DNA of 64,000 nt from Bifidobacterium catulorum (GCF_003129925.1 NZ_QFFN01000002.1:1-64000); one strand, 5' to 3'. Shown: positions 51,644 through 60,926, counted from the stretch's first letter. A program made the numbers and translations. Notes: a model not told the origin generated them from the letters alone.

Positions 51644-52795
51644 ATGAATTACGTGTCGCAGTCGCCATTGCATGACGCCATCAATAAGGCCAGCACCGAT
51701 TTGTTCTCGTTCGCCTACAAAAACGTGGCGAAGAAGGCGTTCTTCGCCATGCCGCCGGACAAGGCCCACGAGACGATGATCGCCGGATGCGAGGCCGCCG
51801 GCCATGTGCCGCCGCTGATGTGGATGCTGCGAGGGATGCTCGACTACACGGACCCGGCGTTGGAGACCGAGGTCATGGGCGTCCGGTTCCATAACCCGTT
51901 CGGGCTTTCCGCCGGCCTCGACAAGGACTGCCAGCTGCCGACCGTGCTGGACGCGGCCGGATTCGGGTTCGAGACCGTCGGATCGACGACCGCACGCCCC
52001 TGCGCCGGCAATCCGCGGCCGTGGTTCCATCGTCTGCCCGACTACGGTTCGATGGTCGTGCACGCGGGTCTGGCCAACGACGGTTCGGAGAAGGTGATCG
52101 CGCGGGCGGAGAAGGCCTATACGAACGTGAGGACCATGCGGATGTCCGTTTCGATCGCCAGGACCAATGACGACCTGGTCGGTGATCTGGACGAGGGCAT
52201 CGCCGACTACCGCACGTCGTTCGAACGCGCGGTGGGGCGCACGAACATGATCGAGATCAACGTCTCCTGCCCGAATACCCGGGCGGGGGAGCCGTTCACC
52301 GACGATCCTGACAACCTCGACCGGTTGTTCGCCGAACTCGACAAGGTGGACCGTCCGCAGCCGGTGCTCGTCAAGATGCCGCTCAACAAGCCGTGGCCCG
52401 AGTTCAGGGAGCTGCTCGACGTGCTGGCTGACCACAACGTGCAGGGCGTCTCCATCGCGAACCTGCAGAAGGACCGCACCGGCATGGACGATGTGCCCGC
52501 CGACTGGAAGGGTGGGTTGTCCGGACTGCCGTGCCGCAGGCGCAGCGATGCTTTGGTGGCGCAGACCTATCGCGAATACGGCGACCGATTCGCCATCGCC
52601 GGCATCGGCGGCGTGTTCACCCCGCGGCAGGCGTATCTGAAGATTCGCGCCGGCGCGTCGCTGGTCATGTTCATCTCGTCGCTCATGTACGTCGGGCCGC
52701 AGAACATCACGACCCTGAAGCGCGGACTGGTCGAGCTGCTCCACGAGGACGGCTTCGACAACGTCGCCGAAGCCGTCGGCGTGGACGTGAGGTAG
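51644..52795 (+). CDS. pyrD: Dihydroorotate dehydrogenase, class 2
   Basis: This 383-residue FMN enzyme oxidises dihydroorotate to orotate in pyrimidine synthesis. It has an N-terminal membrane-associating helical segment (about residues 1-60) typical of class 2, the FMN-binding NPFGLSAGLDKD, the VGSTTARPCAGNPRPWFHRLP block, the active-site INVSCPNTRAGEPF, and the phosphate-binding IAGIGGVFTPRQAY and MFISSLMYVGP. AAAGGA precedes the ATG. It converges with the old-yellow-enzyme gene, 10 bp away. Confidence 0.92.
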   Translation: MNYVSQSPLHDAINKASTDLFSFAYKNVAKKAFFAMPPDKAHETMIAGCEAAGHVPPLMWMLRGMLDYTDPALETEVMGVRFHNPFGLSAGLDKDCQLPTVLDAAGFGFETVGSTTARPCAGNPRPWFHRLPDYGSMVVHAGLANDGSEKVIARAEKAYTNVRTMRMSVSIARTNDDLVGDLDEGIADYRTSFERAVGRTNMIEINVSCPNTRAGEPFTDDPDNLDRLFAELDKVDRPQPVLVKMPLNKPWPEFRELLDVLADHNVQGVSIANLQKDRTGMDDVPADWKGGLSGLPCRRRSDALVAQTYREYGDRFAIAGIGGVFTPRQAYLKIRAGASLVMFISSLMYVGPQNITTLKRGLVELLHEDGFDNVAEAVGVDVR

Positions 52796-52805
52796 GGACG
52801 CGGCG

Positions 52806-53906
52806 TCAGAATGCGCCGCGGACGTACTGGTCGGGGTAGGGTGCCTGCTCGGTGGCGATGCCGAGCTTGTAGGCGGCGCGTAGCGGCCAATACGGGTTGC
52901 GCAGCGCCGCACGGCCGATCTCCACGGCGTCGGCGTCGCGGCGGTGGACGATCTTATCGGCCTGCTTGGCCTTGGTGATCAGCCCCACGGCCGTGGTGCG
53001 TATGTCGGCGCGCCTGCGGATCTGCTGGGCGAACGGCACCTGGTACCCCGGTTCCGCGGGGATGGTGACGCCGGGGACGATGCCGCCCGTCGAGACGTCG
53101 ATGAGGTCGACGCCGTGGCCACGCAGCACACGGGCCGTCTCCACGGTCTGGTCGAGATCCCATCCGCCGGCCGCCCAGTCGGTGGCGGAGACGCGCACCA
53201 GCAGCGGAAGCGTGTCGGGCATGACGCTGCGTACCGCATCCGTCACCTCGATCAGCAGACGCATGCGGCCATCGAGATTGCCGCCGTACTCGTCCGTGCG
53301 TTCGTTGGTCAACGGGTCGAGGAATTCACTGAGCAGATAGCCGTGCGCGGCGTGGATCTCGATGGCCTGGAATCCGGCCCGGATCGCGCGTTCCGCCGCG
53401 GAACGGAACTGGTCCACGATGCCGTGGATCTCGTCGACGGTGAGCTCGCGGGGCGTGGCATAGCCGCCGAACGGAATCGCGGACGGTGCCACGGTGCTCC
53501 AGCCGCCGGCCTCCTCTGGCACGGTCTGGCCCTGGTATCCGATGGAGAACGCGCCGGTCGAGCCCTTGCGTCCGGAATGGTTGAGCTGGATGGCGGGGAC
53601 GGCGCCGGCGTTGCGGATGTCGTCGACGATCCACTTCCATGCGGCGATCTGGTCGTCGTTCCACAGGCCGACGTCGTTGGGGGAGATGCGTCCCTCCGGG
53701 CTGACGGCCGTGGCTTCGGCGATCACCATGCCGAAGCCGCCGAGCGCCCGCGAAACGTAATGCTGGTAGTGGAACGGTGTGGGCTTGCCGTCCTGCGCGT
53801 AGACGGAATACGTGTCCATCGGCGGCAGCCAGATGCGGTTGCGGATTTCGACGCCGCGCAATGCCAACGGGTCGAACAGATGCGGTTTCCTTGGCTTCTC
53901 GGCCAT
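52806..53906 (-). CDS. NADH:flavin oxidoreductase (old yellow enzyme, YqjM-like)
   Basis: This 366-residue (beta/alpha)8 flavoprotein reduces activated C=C bonds with NAD(P)H. Features of the YqjM class are the opening LFDPLALRGVEIRNRIWLPPMDTYS, the QLNHSGRKGS stretch, the flavin/substrate His pair in IEIHAAHGYLLSEFLDPLTN, and the FMN phosphate loop around ADAVEIGRAALRNPYWPL. AAGGAG lies upstream. It is a single-gene unit that ends 10 bp from pyrD on the other strand. Confidence 0.92.
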   Translation of the reverse strand: MAEKPRKPHLFDPLALRGVEIRNRIWLPPMDTYSVYAQDGKPTPFHYQHYVSRALGGFGMVIAEATAVSPEGRISPNDVGLWNDDQIAAWKWIVDDIRNAGAVPAIQLNHSGRKGSTGAFSIGYQGQTVPEEAGGWSTVAPSAIPFGGYATPRELTVDEIHGIVDQFRSAAERAIRAGFQAIEIHAAHGYLLSEFLDPLTNERTDEYGGNLDGRMRLLIEVTDAVRSVMPDTLPLLVRVSATDWAAGGWDLDQTVETARVLRGHGVDLIDVSTGGIVPGVTIPAEPGYQVPFAQQIRRRADIRTTAVGLITKAKQADKIVHRRDADAVEIGRAALRNPYWPLRAAYKLGIATEQAPYPDQYVRGAF

Positions 53907-53991
53907 GTATCGTCTCCTTCACGACGAATGCCGTATGCCTGGGTCGGCCGATGATGTCGGCCGTATCTCGCATACGACGGTGGATATGAAA

Positions 53992-54023
53992 AACAGGCGT
54001 AGTAGTATTCCCCTACGCCTGTT
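53992..54023 (-). terminator. Terminator of the penicillin-binding protein gene
   Basis: AACAGGCGTAG (53992-54002) pairs with CTACGCCTGTT (54013-54023). Read on the minus strand the stem runs into TTTTC, 47 bp after the stop codon. Confidence 0.85.
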
Positions 54024-54069
54024 CTACCACATGCCGTCGGCGGTGGGCCGATGGCCGTATGCCTCGCGG

Positions 54070-56343
54070 TTACTGTCTGGTCGTGCCCGACGTGGTGCCG
54101 CTGGTGGTTCCGGACGTGGTGCCTGAGGTCGTGCCCGATGTGTTGCCGGTGTTGCCTGTGTTTCCGGTGGTGTTGCCCGTGTTACCGGTATCGCTGCCCG
54201 TTGTGCCGCCTGTATTGCCGGTGTCGCCGGAGGACGAGCCCGAGCTGGATCCGCCGCCGAGCGCGGCCGAGTCAGGGTTGCCGTAGCTGTTGTCCACGGG
54301 GATCTTGGCCGTGGAGAGATACGTCTCCATGAACTCCTTCCACGTCGGCAACGCGATGTCGGAGCCGTACCAGGACGAACGGTAGACGCCGTTGATGGTG
54401 CCGTACAGCGACGTGCCGGAGTTCTCGGCGTTCGTGATGATGGCGAAGGCCGCCACCTGAGGCACGAAGCCGGACGTGGCCAGTGCGTTCTGCTCGCTCG
54501 TACCGGTCTTGGCGTAGGTCTTGCGTCCTCCGCTGAGCTGTGCGGCCCCGGCGATGCCCTGCGTGACGTTGAGGTTCATCGCGTAGGCGGTGGTCTGAGC
54601 CACGGCCGAGGAGACGGCCTGATGGCAGTTCGCGCTCGGCACCTTGAACGTCTTGCCGGAAGAGCTCGTCATCTTCGTGATGGCGATGGGCGTGCACTCC
54701 TTGCCGTTGGCCGCGATCGTGGCGTACACGTTCGCCATGGTCAGCGGTGACGCCGGCATGGTGCCGATGACCATGGACGGCGAGAGCTTCGTGATCGCCT
54801 GCCCGTCGGGACGATGGTAGCCGAGCGTCTGCGCCATGTCGGCGATGGGCTTGAGGCCGATGATCTGGGCCATGGACGCCTGCGTGGTGTTATGCGACTG
54901 GTTCAGTGCCTGCAAAGGGGTCTCGGGGCTCACGGTGCCGCCGCCCGAGTTCTGCAGCTCCCACACGTCGGTGGCGCGTCCCGCGCCTGGGAACGAGGAG
55001 ACCGGATAGCTGGTGTACGTGGCCAGCGGCTCGTTGATCGAGTGGCCGGACTTGACCCATGCCGCGAAGTTGATGGGCTTCCACGTCGAACCGATCTGGA
55101 AGCCAGTGCCGCCGCCGTCCTTCTGGTCCACCGCGTAGTTCATCGATGTCTTGGTGGTTCCCGGGGAGCCCGCCACGTCGTAGATGCGGTTCTGCGAAAG
55201 GGCCAGCACCTCGCCGGTGCCGGGCTTGATGGCCGCGATGATGTTCTCGTATCCGCTGGGGTCGTCGATCGGGAGGTTGTTGGTCACGGCCTTCCATGCG
55301 GCGTTCTGCGCGTTGACGTCCATCGTGGTGTAGATATTGAGGCCGCCCTGCTTGACGAGGCGCTTGCGTTCCTTGAGCGTCTTGCCGTACAGCGGGGAGT
55401 TCTCGATCTGGTGCAGCGTGTAGTCGCAGAAGTACGCGGCGTTGCCCGCGGCCTGGCAGCCCACCGCCACGCTCTTCTTGTGCAGCGTCTTCGACAGCGG
55501 GATCTTCTTGGCCTCGTCGGTCTTGGCCTTGGAGACGAAGCCCCATTCGCTCATCAGGTCGAGGGTGATGTTGCGTTGCTTCTCGGCCTCGGTGGGGTTG
55601 ACCAGCGGATCGTAGCTGGTCGGGTTCTTCGTGATGGCGGCGATCGTGGCCGACTCCACGAGGTTGAGGTCCTTGGCGCTCTTGGAGAAGTAGCGTTGCG
55701 CGGCGGTCTCCACGCCGTACACGTTCTTGCCGAACTGTGCGATGTTGAGGTAGCCCTGCAGGATCTCCGCCTTGCTGTAGGTCTTCTCCAGCTCGACGGA
55801 GATGAGCATCTCGCGCAGCTTGCGTGCGATGGTCTCCTCCTGCGCGTGGTAGGCGGCGATCGGGTCGTCGTTCTCCAGCGCCTGGTCGATGAGGATGTTC
55901 TTGACGTACTGCTGGGTGAGTGTCGATCCGCCCTGTGTGTCGCCCTTCTTGATGTACGTCTGCACGAACGCTCGTGCGATGCCCTGCGGGTCGATGCCCG
56001 TGTGCTCGAAGAATCGGTGGTCCTCACGGGCCACGACGGCCTTCTGCATGAGGTCGGAGATGTTCTTCAGTGGGACGATGATGCGGTTCTGCTCGTAGAA
56101 CGTGGCGATGACCGTCTTGCCGTCGCGCGCGTACATGCGCGACTGCTGCGGCAGGTCGGCGAGCTCGAAGTCGATGTCCTCGGCCTGGAGCTGCGCGGTC
56201 AGGCTCTTGGCCACGGTGTTGGCGCCGAATACGGCGGGAAGCATGAATCCTGATGCGACCACGCCGCCTGCGACGCAGAAGAGGAGGTAAGCCAGGATCA
56301 GCGTGAATACACGACGTGCTGTCTTTGGTTTCTTTTCGGGCAT
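54070..56343 (-). CDS. Class A penicillin-binding protein (glycosyltransferase/transpeptidase)
   Basis: This 757-residue bifunctional peptidoglycan synthase has a membrane helix (about residues 12-35), a GT51 domain with REDHRFFEHTGID (catalytic Glu107) and GGSTLTQQYVKN, and a transpeptidase domain with SxxK at Ser419-Lys422 (GSTWKP), SHN at 483-485 and KTG at 612-614. The C-terminus is a low-complexity tail of GNT and SGTT repeats (about 700-757) that may pass through the wall. The start at 56343 lies 7 nt after TACAAT (minus strand 56356-56351), so the message is probably leaderless; the ATG three codons upstream overlaps that box. Confidence 0.94.
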   Translation of the reverse strand: MPEKKPKTARRVFTLILAYLLFCVAGGVVASGFMLPAVFGANTVAKSLTAQLQAEDIDFELADLPQQSRMYARDGKTVIATFYEQNRIIVPLKNISDLMQKAVVAREDHRFFEHTGIDPQGIARAFVQTYIKKGDTQGGSTLTQQYVKNILIDQALENDDPIAAYHAQEETIARKLREMLISVELEKTYSKAEILQGYLNIAQFGKNVYGVETAAQRYFSKSAKDLNLVESATIAAITKNPTSYDPLVNPTEAEKQRNITLDLMSEWGFVSKAKTDEAKKIPLSKTLHKKSVAVGCQAAGNAAYFCDYTLHQIENSPLYGKTLKERKRLVKQGGLNIYTTMDVNAQNAAWKAVTNNLPIDDPSGYENIIAAIKPGTGEVLALSQNRIYDVAGSPGTTKTSMNYAVDQKDGGGTGFQIGSTWKPINFAAWVKSGHSINEPLATYTSYPVSSFPGAGRATDVWELQNSGGGTVSPETPLQALNQSHNTTQASMAQIIGLKPIADMAQTLGYHRPDGQAITKLSPSMVIGTMPASPLTMANVYATIAANGKECTPIAITKMTSSSGKTFKVPSANCHQAVSSAVAQTTAYAMNLNVTQGIAGAAQLSGGRKTYAKTGTSEQNALATSGFVPQVAAFAIITNAENSGTSLYGTINGVYRSSWYGSDIALPTWKEFMETYLSTAKIPVDNSYGNPDSAALGGGSSSGSSSGDTGNTGGTTGSDTGNTGNTTGNTGNTGNTSGTTSGTTSGTTSGTTSGTTRQ

Positions 56344-56386
56344 GGTGCCCATTGTAAAATGCCGGCCCTACCTTGGTATTTTCATG

Positions 56387-56449
56387 TCTTCAATCTCCAC
56401 ATCACTGCCATTCCATGGGAGTGGACGGGAATGATATGGAGATTGAAGA
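56387..56449 (-). terminator. Terminator of the GlxR/Crp gene
   Basis: TCTTCAATCTCCA (56387-56399) and TGGAGATTGAAGA (56437-56449) are perfect complements and enclose CATTCC/GGGAATG. It lies 69 bp after the stop of the minus-strand regulator gene and just upstream of the penicillin-binding protein gene. Confidence 0.8.
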
Positions 56450-56517
56450 TGGCCGCAGTCCCCATGACGTGCGGCCGGTCGGGATGGCCATGCGCGGCAT
56501 TCCGATTCCCGAAAGGC

Positions 56518-57240
56518 TTACTGGTGCGCGCGGCGGATGAGCTTGCCGGGCTGGTAGATGATGATGGTGCGGCCCTTGCGCGATATCCAGCCGCGCTGGG
56601 TGAACTCCATGAGCGCCTTGTTCACCGTCTCGCGCGAGGCGCCGACCAGCTGCGCCATCTCCTCCTGCGTCAGGTCGTGGGGCACCACGAGACCGTCCTC
56701 GCTGGGCTCGCCGAATCGCTGGGCCAAGTCGATGAGCGTCTTGGCGAGGCGTCCGGGCACGTCGGCGAACACGAGGTCGGTGATGCGTTCGTTGTTCAGG
56801 CGGGCGCGGTTGCCCATCACCTGCAGCATGTCGATGGCCACGCGCGGATGCTCGTCCAGCCACGCGAAGATGGCGCTGCGCTCCAGCGAGGAGACGACGG
56901 TGCCGTTGGTCATGACGATGGCGGATGCGGTGCGCGGGCCGCCGGTAGGGTCGAACACGGGGATCTCCCCGAGCACCTCGCCGCGTCCGTGGATGCTGAG
57001 CAGATGGATGCGGTGGTCGCTTGACTCGCGGATGAGCTTCACCCTGCCGTTCTCCAGCAGGTACAGTCGATGATCCGTATCCCCTTCGCGGAACACCGCG
57101 TCGCCTTTGGCGTAATACCGGCGCTGAAGATGGGGGAGCAGCAAATCGGCCTCGTCGGGCCTCACCTGCTTGAAGAGGGCGGTGTGCAGAAGGGCATCGC
57201 GTTGATGTTCCATCTCACTTTCGCCGTTGTCGTGGATCAC
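56518..57240 (-). CDS. Crp/Fnr-family regulator, GlxR type
   Basis: This 240-residue regulator has a cyclic-nucleotide-binding domain (about residues 20-130) with the GEIPVFDPTGGPRTASA phosphate-binding cassette, a long dimer helix, and a helix-turn-helix LTQEEMAQLVGASRETVNKALMEF (about 185-208). The segment DLVFADVPGRLAKTLIDLAQRFG is almost the sequence seen in mycobacterial Crp and corynebacterial GlxR. Cyclic-AMP control of many genes is therefore likely. I placed the start at GTG 57240, 11 nt after GGAGG; GTG 57252 overlaps that signal, and ATG 57213 is a third possibility. Confidence 0.9.
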   Translation of the reverse strand: MIHDNGESEMEHQRDALLHTALFKQVRPDEADLLLPHLQRRYYAKGDAVFREGDTDHRLYLLENGRVKLIRESSDHRIHLLSIHGRGEVLGEIPVFDPTGGPRTASAIVMTNGTVVSSLERSAIFAWLDEHPRVAIDMLQVMGNRARLNNERITDLVFADVPGRLAKTLIDLAQRFGEPSEDGLVVPHDLTQEEMAQLVGASRETVNKALMEFTQRGWISRKGRTIIIYQPGKLIRRAHQ

Positions 57241-57524
57241 TAGGGTCCTCACCTCCGTGCTTCATTGGTCTGGACAGAATAGACACCTAGGATATGTAGT
57301 CTACCTCGATGGGTGGCGAAATGAGGGGCGGGGTCTCGTCGGCATCCGCCGTCATCGTGCGGGATGCGCGTCCGTCCGGCGTGTTCCCATCCGCCTCCCA
57401 TGTTTCGTTCGGCGTCGTCGTGCGACAATACGGTATGGCGAATATCGGAAGATCGTATGTTCCGGCGGGAACGCGCATATGATTGCGCGCGGACGGATGC
57501 GTGCACGTATATATACGGAGTGTG

Positions 57525-58277
57525 ATGATGGCGGAGTCTATGCAGAGGCGCGACGGTTCCATGTCGGTCGTGGTGGTGATGCCCACGTACAACGAGCGCG
57601 AGAACCTCCCCGTCACGTTGGGCGGCGTGTTCGAGCATTGTCCCGACGTCCACGTGCTGGTGGTGGACGACGGTTCGCCGGACGGCACCGGCGAACTCGC
57701 CGACGACATGGCCGCGCGGGACCCGCGCGTCCATGTGATGCACCGCGGGGAGAAGAACGGTCTCGGGCCGGCGTATCTGGCGGGCTTCCGATGGGCGTTG
57801 GACCGCGGGTACGACGTGGTCTGCGAGATGGACATGGACGGCTCGCATCGTCCGGCCGATCTGCCGCGTCTGCTGGATGAGGTCTGCGGCGGGAAGGGCG
57901 TCGACCTGGCGATCGGCTCGCGGCGCGTGCCGGGCGGCGGCATGGAGGACTGGCCGTGGTACCGCGATCTGATCTCGCGCGGCGGATCGTGGTATGCGCG
58001 CATGATGCTGGGGCTGCGGGTCCACGACATGACCGCGGGGTTCCGCGCCTACAGGGCGTCGATGCTGCGGCGCATCGACCTGACCGACGTGCAGGCGGGC
58101 GGATACGTCTTCCAGATCGACATGACCAGGCGTGTGGCGGCCGTGGGCGGCGTGATCCGCGAGGTCCCCATCACGTTCGTGCAGCGGGTCCGGGGGGTGT
58201 CCAAGATGAGCTCCGCCATCGTTGCGGAGGCGCTCTGGCGGGTCACGGTGTGGGGAATACGGCGCATGTTCATTTGA
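57525..58277 (+). CDS. Polyprenol monophosphomannose synthase-like glycosyltransferase (GT2)
   Basis: This 250-residue GT-A enzyme resembles the catalytic domain of dolichol/polyprenol phosphate mannose synthase (Ppm1). It has VVVMPTYNERENLP at the start, the nucleotide-binding VVDDGSPDGTG, the metal-binding CEMDMDGSHRP (Asp-X-Asp), and the acceptor-side RDLISRGGSWYARMMLGLRVHDMTAGFRAY. No membrane helix is fused. It should load mannose on a lipid carrier for envelope glycans. GGAG stands 4 nt before ATG 57525 and 7 nt before ATG 57528; the second may be used. Confidence 0.88.
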   Translation: MMAESMQRRDGSMSVVVVMPTYNERENLPVTLGGVFEHCPDVHVLVVDDGSPDGTGELADDMAARDPRVHVMHRGEKNGLGPAYLAGFRWALDRGYDVVCEMDMDGSHRPADLPRLLDEVCGGKGVDLAIGSRRVPGGGMEDWPWYRDLISRGGSWYARMMLGLRVHDMTAGFRAYRASMLRRIDLTDVQAGGYVFQIDMTRRVAAVGGVIREVPITFVQRVRGVSKMSSAIVAEALWRVTVWGIRRMFI

Positions 58278-58314
58278 TTTTACTTTTTGAGTCGTTGTGT
58301 GCGATAATGTTACT

Positions 58315-59118
58315 ATGATTTCCTCACAACGACAGCATGTGATTCTCAGCAGGCTTCGTACGCGCGGCGCTGTGCGTATCACCGCCCTGAGCAAGGAGCT
58401 CGGCGTCTCATCGATGACGATCCGCCGGGACATCGCCGAGCTCGCGGACAAAGGCCTGCTCAAACGCGTCCACGGCGGCGCGGTCACGACCAGCACCCTG
58501 CTTGCGGAACCCCTCTTCTCCGTCAAATCCCAGATGGACATCGGACTCAAGGACGCCATAGCCCGGCAGGCCATCAACTACGTCTCCCCGGGCGACGTCA
58601 TCGCCATCGGCGGCGGCACCACGGCCTACATCTTTGCCCAGCATCTGCTGGAAAGCGAGAATTCGTCCGGCATCACCATCCTCACGAACTCCATCCCCGT
58701 GGCCGAACTCGTGCAGGCCATGGAGAACAAGGACGCCGAGGTCATCGTCACCGGCGGCGTGCTCACAAGGTCCAACTCGCTCGTCGGCCCCATCGCCGAC
58801 AAGGTCATCTCGTCGCTGCGTGTCAACACGCTGTTCCTCGGCACGCACTCCGTCTCGATGCCGCGCGGCTTCCTGACGCCCAACTCGTTGGAATCGGCCA
58901 CCGACGCGGCGCTCATCAACATCGCCGACCGCAAGATCGTGCTCGCCGACCATACGAAATGGGACAACACGTCGCTGTCCATGTTCGCGAGCTTCGATTC
59001 CATCGACGTGCTCATCACCGACGACGGGCTCAACCCCGAATACGCCGCGCAGGCAAAGGATTTGGTGAAGGAACTCGTTCTGGCCTCCCAGGGCGACACC
59101 GACAAGGAAAGAGAATAG
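58315..59118 (+). CDS. DeoR-family sugar regulator upstream of galT
   Basis: This 267-residue protein has the DeoR helix-turn-helix (VRITALSKELGVSSMTIRRDIAEL, about residues 18-41, with KRVHGGAV after it) and the sugar-phosphate sensor domain with GGGTTAYIFA, TNSIPVAEL and the late LADHTKWD motif. Such regulators respond to sugar phosphates. Two bases separate its stop from the galT ATG, so it is cotranscribed with galT and probably controls galactose use. The ATG lies 6 nt after GATAAT (58303-58308) without a ribosome binding site. Confidence 0.9.
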   Translation: MISSQRQHVILSRLRTRGAVRITALSKELGVSSMTIRRDIAELADKGLLKRVHGGAVTTSTLLAEPLFSVKSQMDIGLKDAIARQAINYVSPGDVIAIGGGTTAYIFAQHLLESENSSGITILTNSIPVAELVQAMENKDAEVIVTGGVLTRSNSLVGPIADKVISSLRVNTLFLGTHSVSMPRGFLTPNSLESATDAALINIADRKIVLADHTKWDNTSLSMFASFDSIDVLITDDGLNPEYAAQAKDLVKELVLASQGDTDKERE

Positions 59119-59120
59119 CA

Positions 59121-60368
59121 ATGGCTGAATTCAAGCATTATGTGCCAGGAGACTATGCGAAGGAGCATATCCGCATCACGCCGACGACGCTTGCCGACGG
59201 AAGGGACTTCTTCTACCTCGACGACGACCCGGAATATGTGTCCGGCGCCAAGACCCGCGAACTGACCGATCCGCGTCCGCTGGCCTATCGCTTCAGCAAC
59301 CAGCTGAACGCGGCCGGTGAGGAGGTGCCATACGCGGCGCCCGAGATGCGACGGGATCCGCTTACCGGCGACTGGATTCCGATGGCCACCGCCCGCATGA
59401 ACCGGCCGATCACCGCCGGCCCCGGCGCCACCGCCAAAGGCAACCCGCTGGCCGCGCGCAAGCCCGGCGACCCGTATCAGGACGGCGAGGTGCCCGACAC
59501 CGACTACAACGTGGTCGTGTTCGAGAACCGCTTCCCGTCGATGGTGCGCGTGCCCGGCCGCTCCGAGGACGTGACCTACGTGGATGGCAACCCGCTGTGG
59601 GAGAAGAAGATGGCCGTCGGACGCTGCGAGGTCATCTGCTTCGACCCCAACGAGCATGGTCTGCCCGCCGACCTGCCGGTCTCGCGGCTGCGCACGGTGG
59701 TCGAGGCGTGGGCGTTCCGCACCGCCGAGATCTCCGCCATTGACGGCATCGAGCAGATATTCCCGTTCGAGAACCACGGCGCCGAGATCGGCGTCTCGCT
59801 GGCCCACCCGCACGGCCAGGTCTACTGCTACCCGTTCATCGCCCCGAAGATGGAGAAGGAGCTCCAGCACACCGAGGCCTACCATGAGAAGACCGGTGGC
59901 AACCTGCTCAAGGACCTCATGAACGCCGAGCTCGAAGCCAAGGAGCGCGTGATCATGCGCAACCACAGCTGGGTCGCCTACGTGCCCGCCGCCGCCCGCT
60001 GGCCGCTGGAGGTGCACGTGGCGCCGGTGCGCGACGTGCTCACGCTCGACGAGCTCGACGATCAGGAGCGTTGGGACCTGGCGTCCATGTACTCGCATCT
60101 GCTCAGGCGCGGCAACGCGTTCTTCGACAAGGGCGACGGCAAGGGCATGGACCTGCCGTACATCGCCGCATGGCATCAGGCCCCGATCCACGACGCGCGC
60201 CGCGAGAACTACCGTCTGAACCTGCAGTTCTTCAGCTTCCGGCGCGCCGCCAACAAGATCAAGTATCTTGCCGGCTCCGAATCCGGCATGGCCGCGTGGA
60301 TCTCCGACACGACGCCGGAGCTCATCGCCAAGCGCTTCCACGAGCTCGGCGACGTCGACATCGACTAG
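59121..60368 (+). CDS. galT: Galactose-1-phosphate uridylyltransferase
   Basis: This 415-residue enzyme exchanges UMP between UDP-glucose and galactose 1-phosphate in the Leloir route. The active site is VSLAHPHGQVYCYP with the His-Pro-His nucleophile motif, FENHGAEIG precedes it, and the late block AWHQAPIHDARRENYRLNLQFF holds the zinc/structural His region. An N-terminal extension of about 80 residues is typical of actinobacterial GalT. AAGGAAAG precedes the ATG, 2 nt after the DeoR gene. galK follows on the same strand but 678 bp away, behind repeats and its own promoter. Confidence 0.93.
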   Translation: MAEFKHYVPGDYAKEHIRITPTTLADGRDFFYLDDDPEYVSGAKTRELTDPRPLAYRFSNQLNAAGEEVPYAAPEMRRDPLTGDWIPMATARMNRPITAGPGATAKGNPLAARKPGDPYQDGEVPDTDYNVVVFENRFPSMVRVPGRSEDVTYVDGNPLWEKKMAVGRCEVICFDPNEHGLPADLPVSRLRTVVEAWAFRTAEISAIDGIEQIFPFENHGAEIGVSLAHPHGQVYCYPFIAPKMEKELQHTEAYHEKTGGNLLKDLMNAELEAKERVIMRNHSWVAYVPAAARWPLEVHVAPVRDVLTLDELDDQERWDLASMYSHLLRRGNAFFDKGDGKGMDLPYIAAWHQAPIHDARRENYRLNLQFFSFRRAANKIKYLAGSESGMAAWISDTTPELIAKRFHELGDVDID

Positions 60369-60391
60369 TCGACACTGACTAGTCGACATCC

Positions 60392-60539
60392 CAACCGGCA
60401 GGCTCCCCTCCCCCGATAGGGAGAGGGGAAGCAGGAACCCAACGATGACGTCCCAGCCGACAGGCTCCCCTCCCCATATCGGGGAGGGGAGCTGTCCGAC
60501 GAAGTCGGACTGAGGGGAGGGGTCTCGAATTGCGGTATC
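60392..60539. repeat. Palindromic repeats after galT, with copy 1 of an 89-bp duplication
   Basis: A GGCTCCCCTCCCCCGATAG/GAGAGGGG hairpin is followed by the 89-bp unit 60451-60539. The unit contains CTCCCCTCCCCATATCGGGG plus AGGGGAGCTGTCCGACGAAGTCGGAC and TGAGGGGAG. The second copy is at 60818-60906. Confidence 0.9.
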
Positions 60540-60704
60540 ACCGAATCGGCGATGCTGTCTGATTGGCGACCGGCATCATTGCTCCGGGGAAGACGTCTGT
60601 TGGTGTCGGCGCTACCGGGGCGGTGCCGGCCTTTCGCCGGCGTCGGCGTTGACCGGTCGTCCGTCGCGGCCCCGTCGCCGGGGCCGAGTGCACCGTCCCC
60701 GGCA
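60540..60704. other. GC-rich gap inside the galT-galK interval
   Basis: Short GCCGG/CCGGC and GGCGTCGGCG repeats occur here. No gene or clear signal is visible. Confidence 0.4.
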
Positions 60705-60906
60705 ATAGGCTCCCCTCCCCGATAGGGGGAGGGAAAGCGACACGGCGTCTAATTCTGCCAGGCGTCGTAGATCCCCTCCCCGATAGGGAGAGGGAAAGTA
60801 GGAGCCCGACGACGACATCCCAGCCGACAGGCTCCCCTCCCCATATCGGGGAGGGGAGCTGTCCGACGAAGTCGGACTGAGGGGAGGGGGCTCGAATTGC
60901 GATATC
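60705..60906. repeat. Palindromic repeats before galK, with copy 2 of an 89-bp duplication
   Basis: Two CCCCTCCCCGATAGGGRGAGGG hairpins (about 60711-60734 and 60771-60795) precede the 89-bp unit 60818-60906, which differs from copy 1 at two or so bases. The end of this unit, AATTGCGATATC, supplies the likely -35 of the galK promoter. Confidence 0.88.
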
Positions 60907-60926
60907 GCTATCGACGTGACTATAAT
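60897..60926 (+). promoter_or_regulatory. galK promoter
   Basis: TTGCGA (60897-60902) and TATAAT (60921-60926) are 18 bp apart. The leader to galK would be about 114 nt. The -35 lies within the 3' end of the 89-bp repeat unit. Confidence 0.65.
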
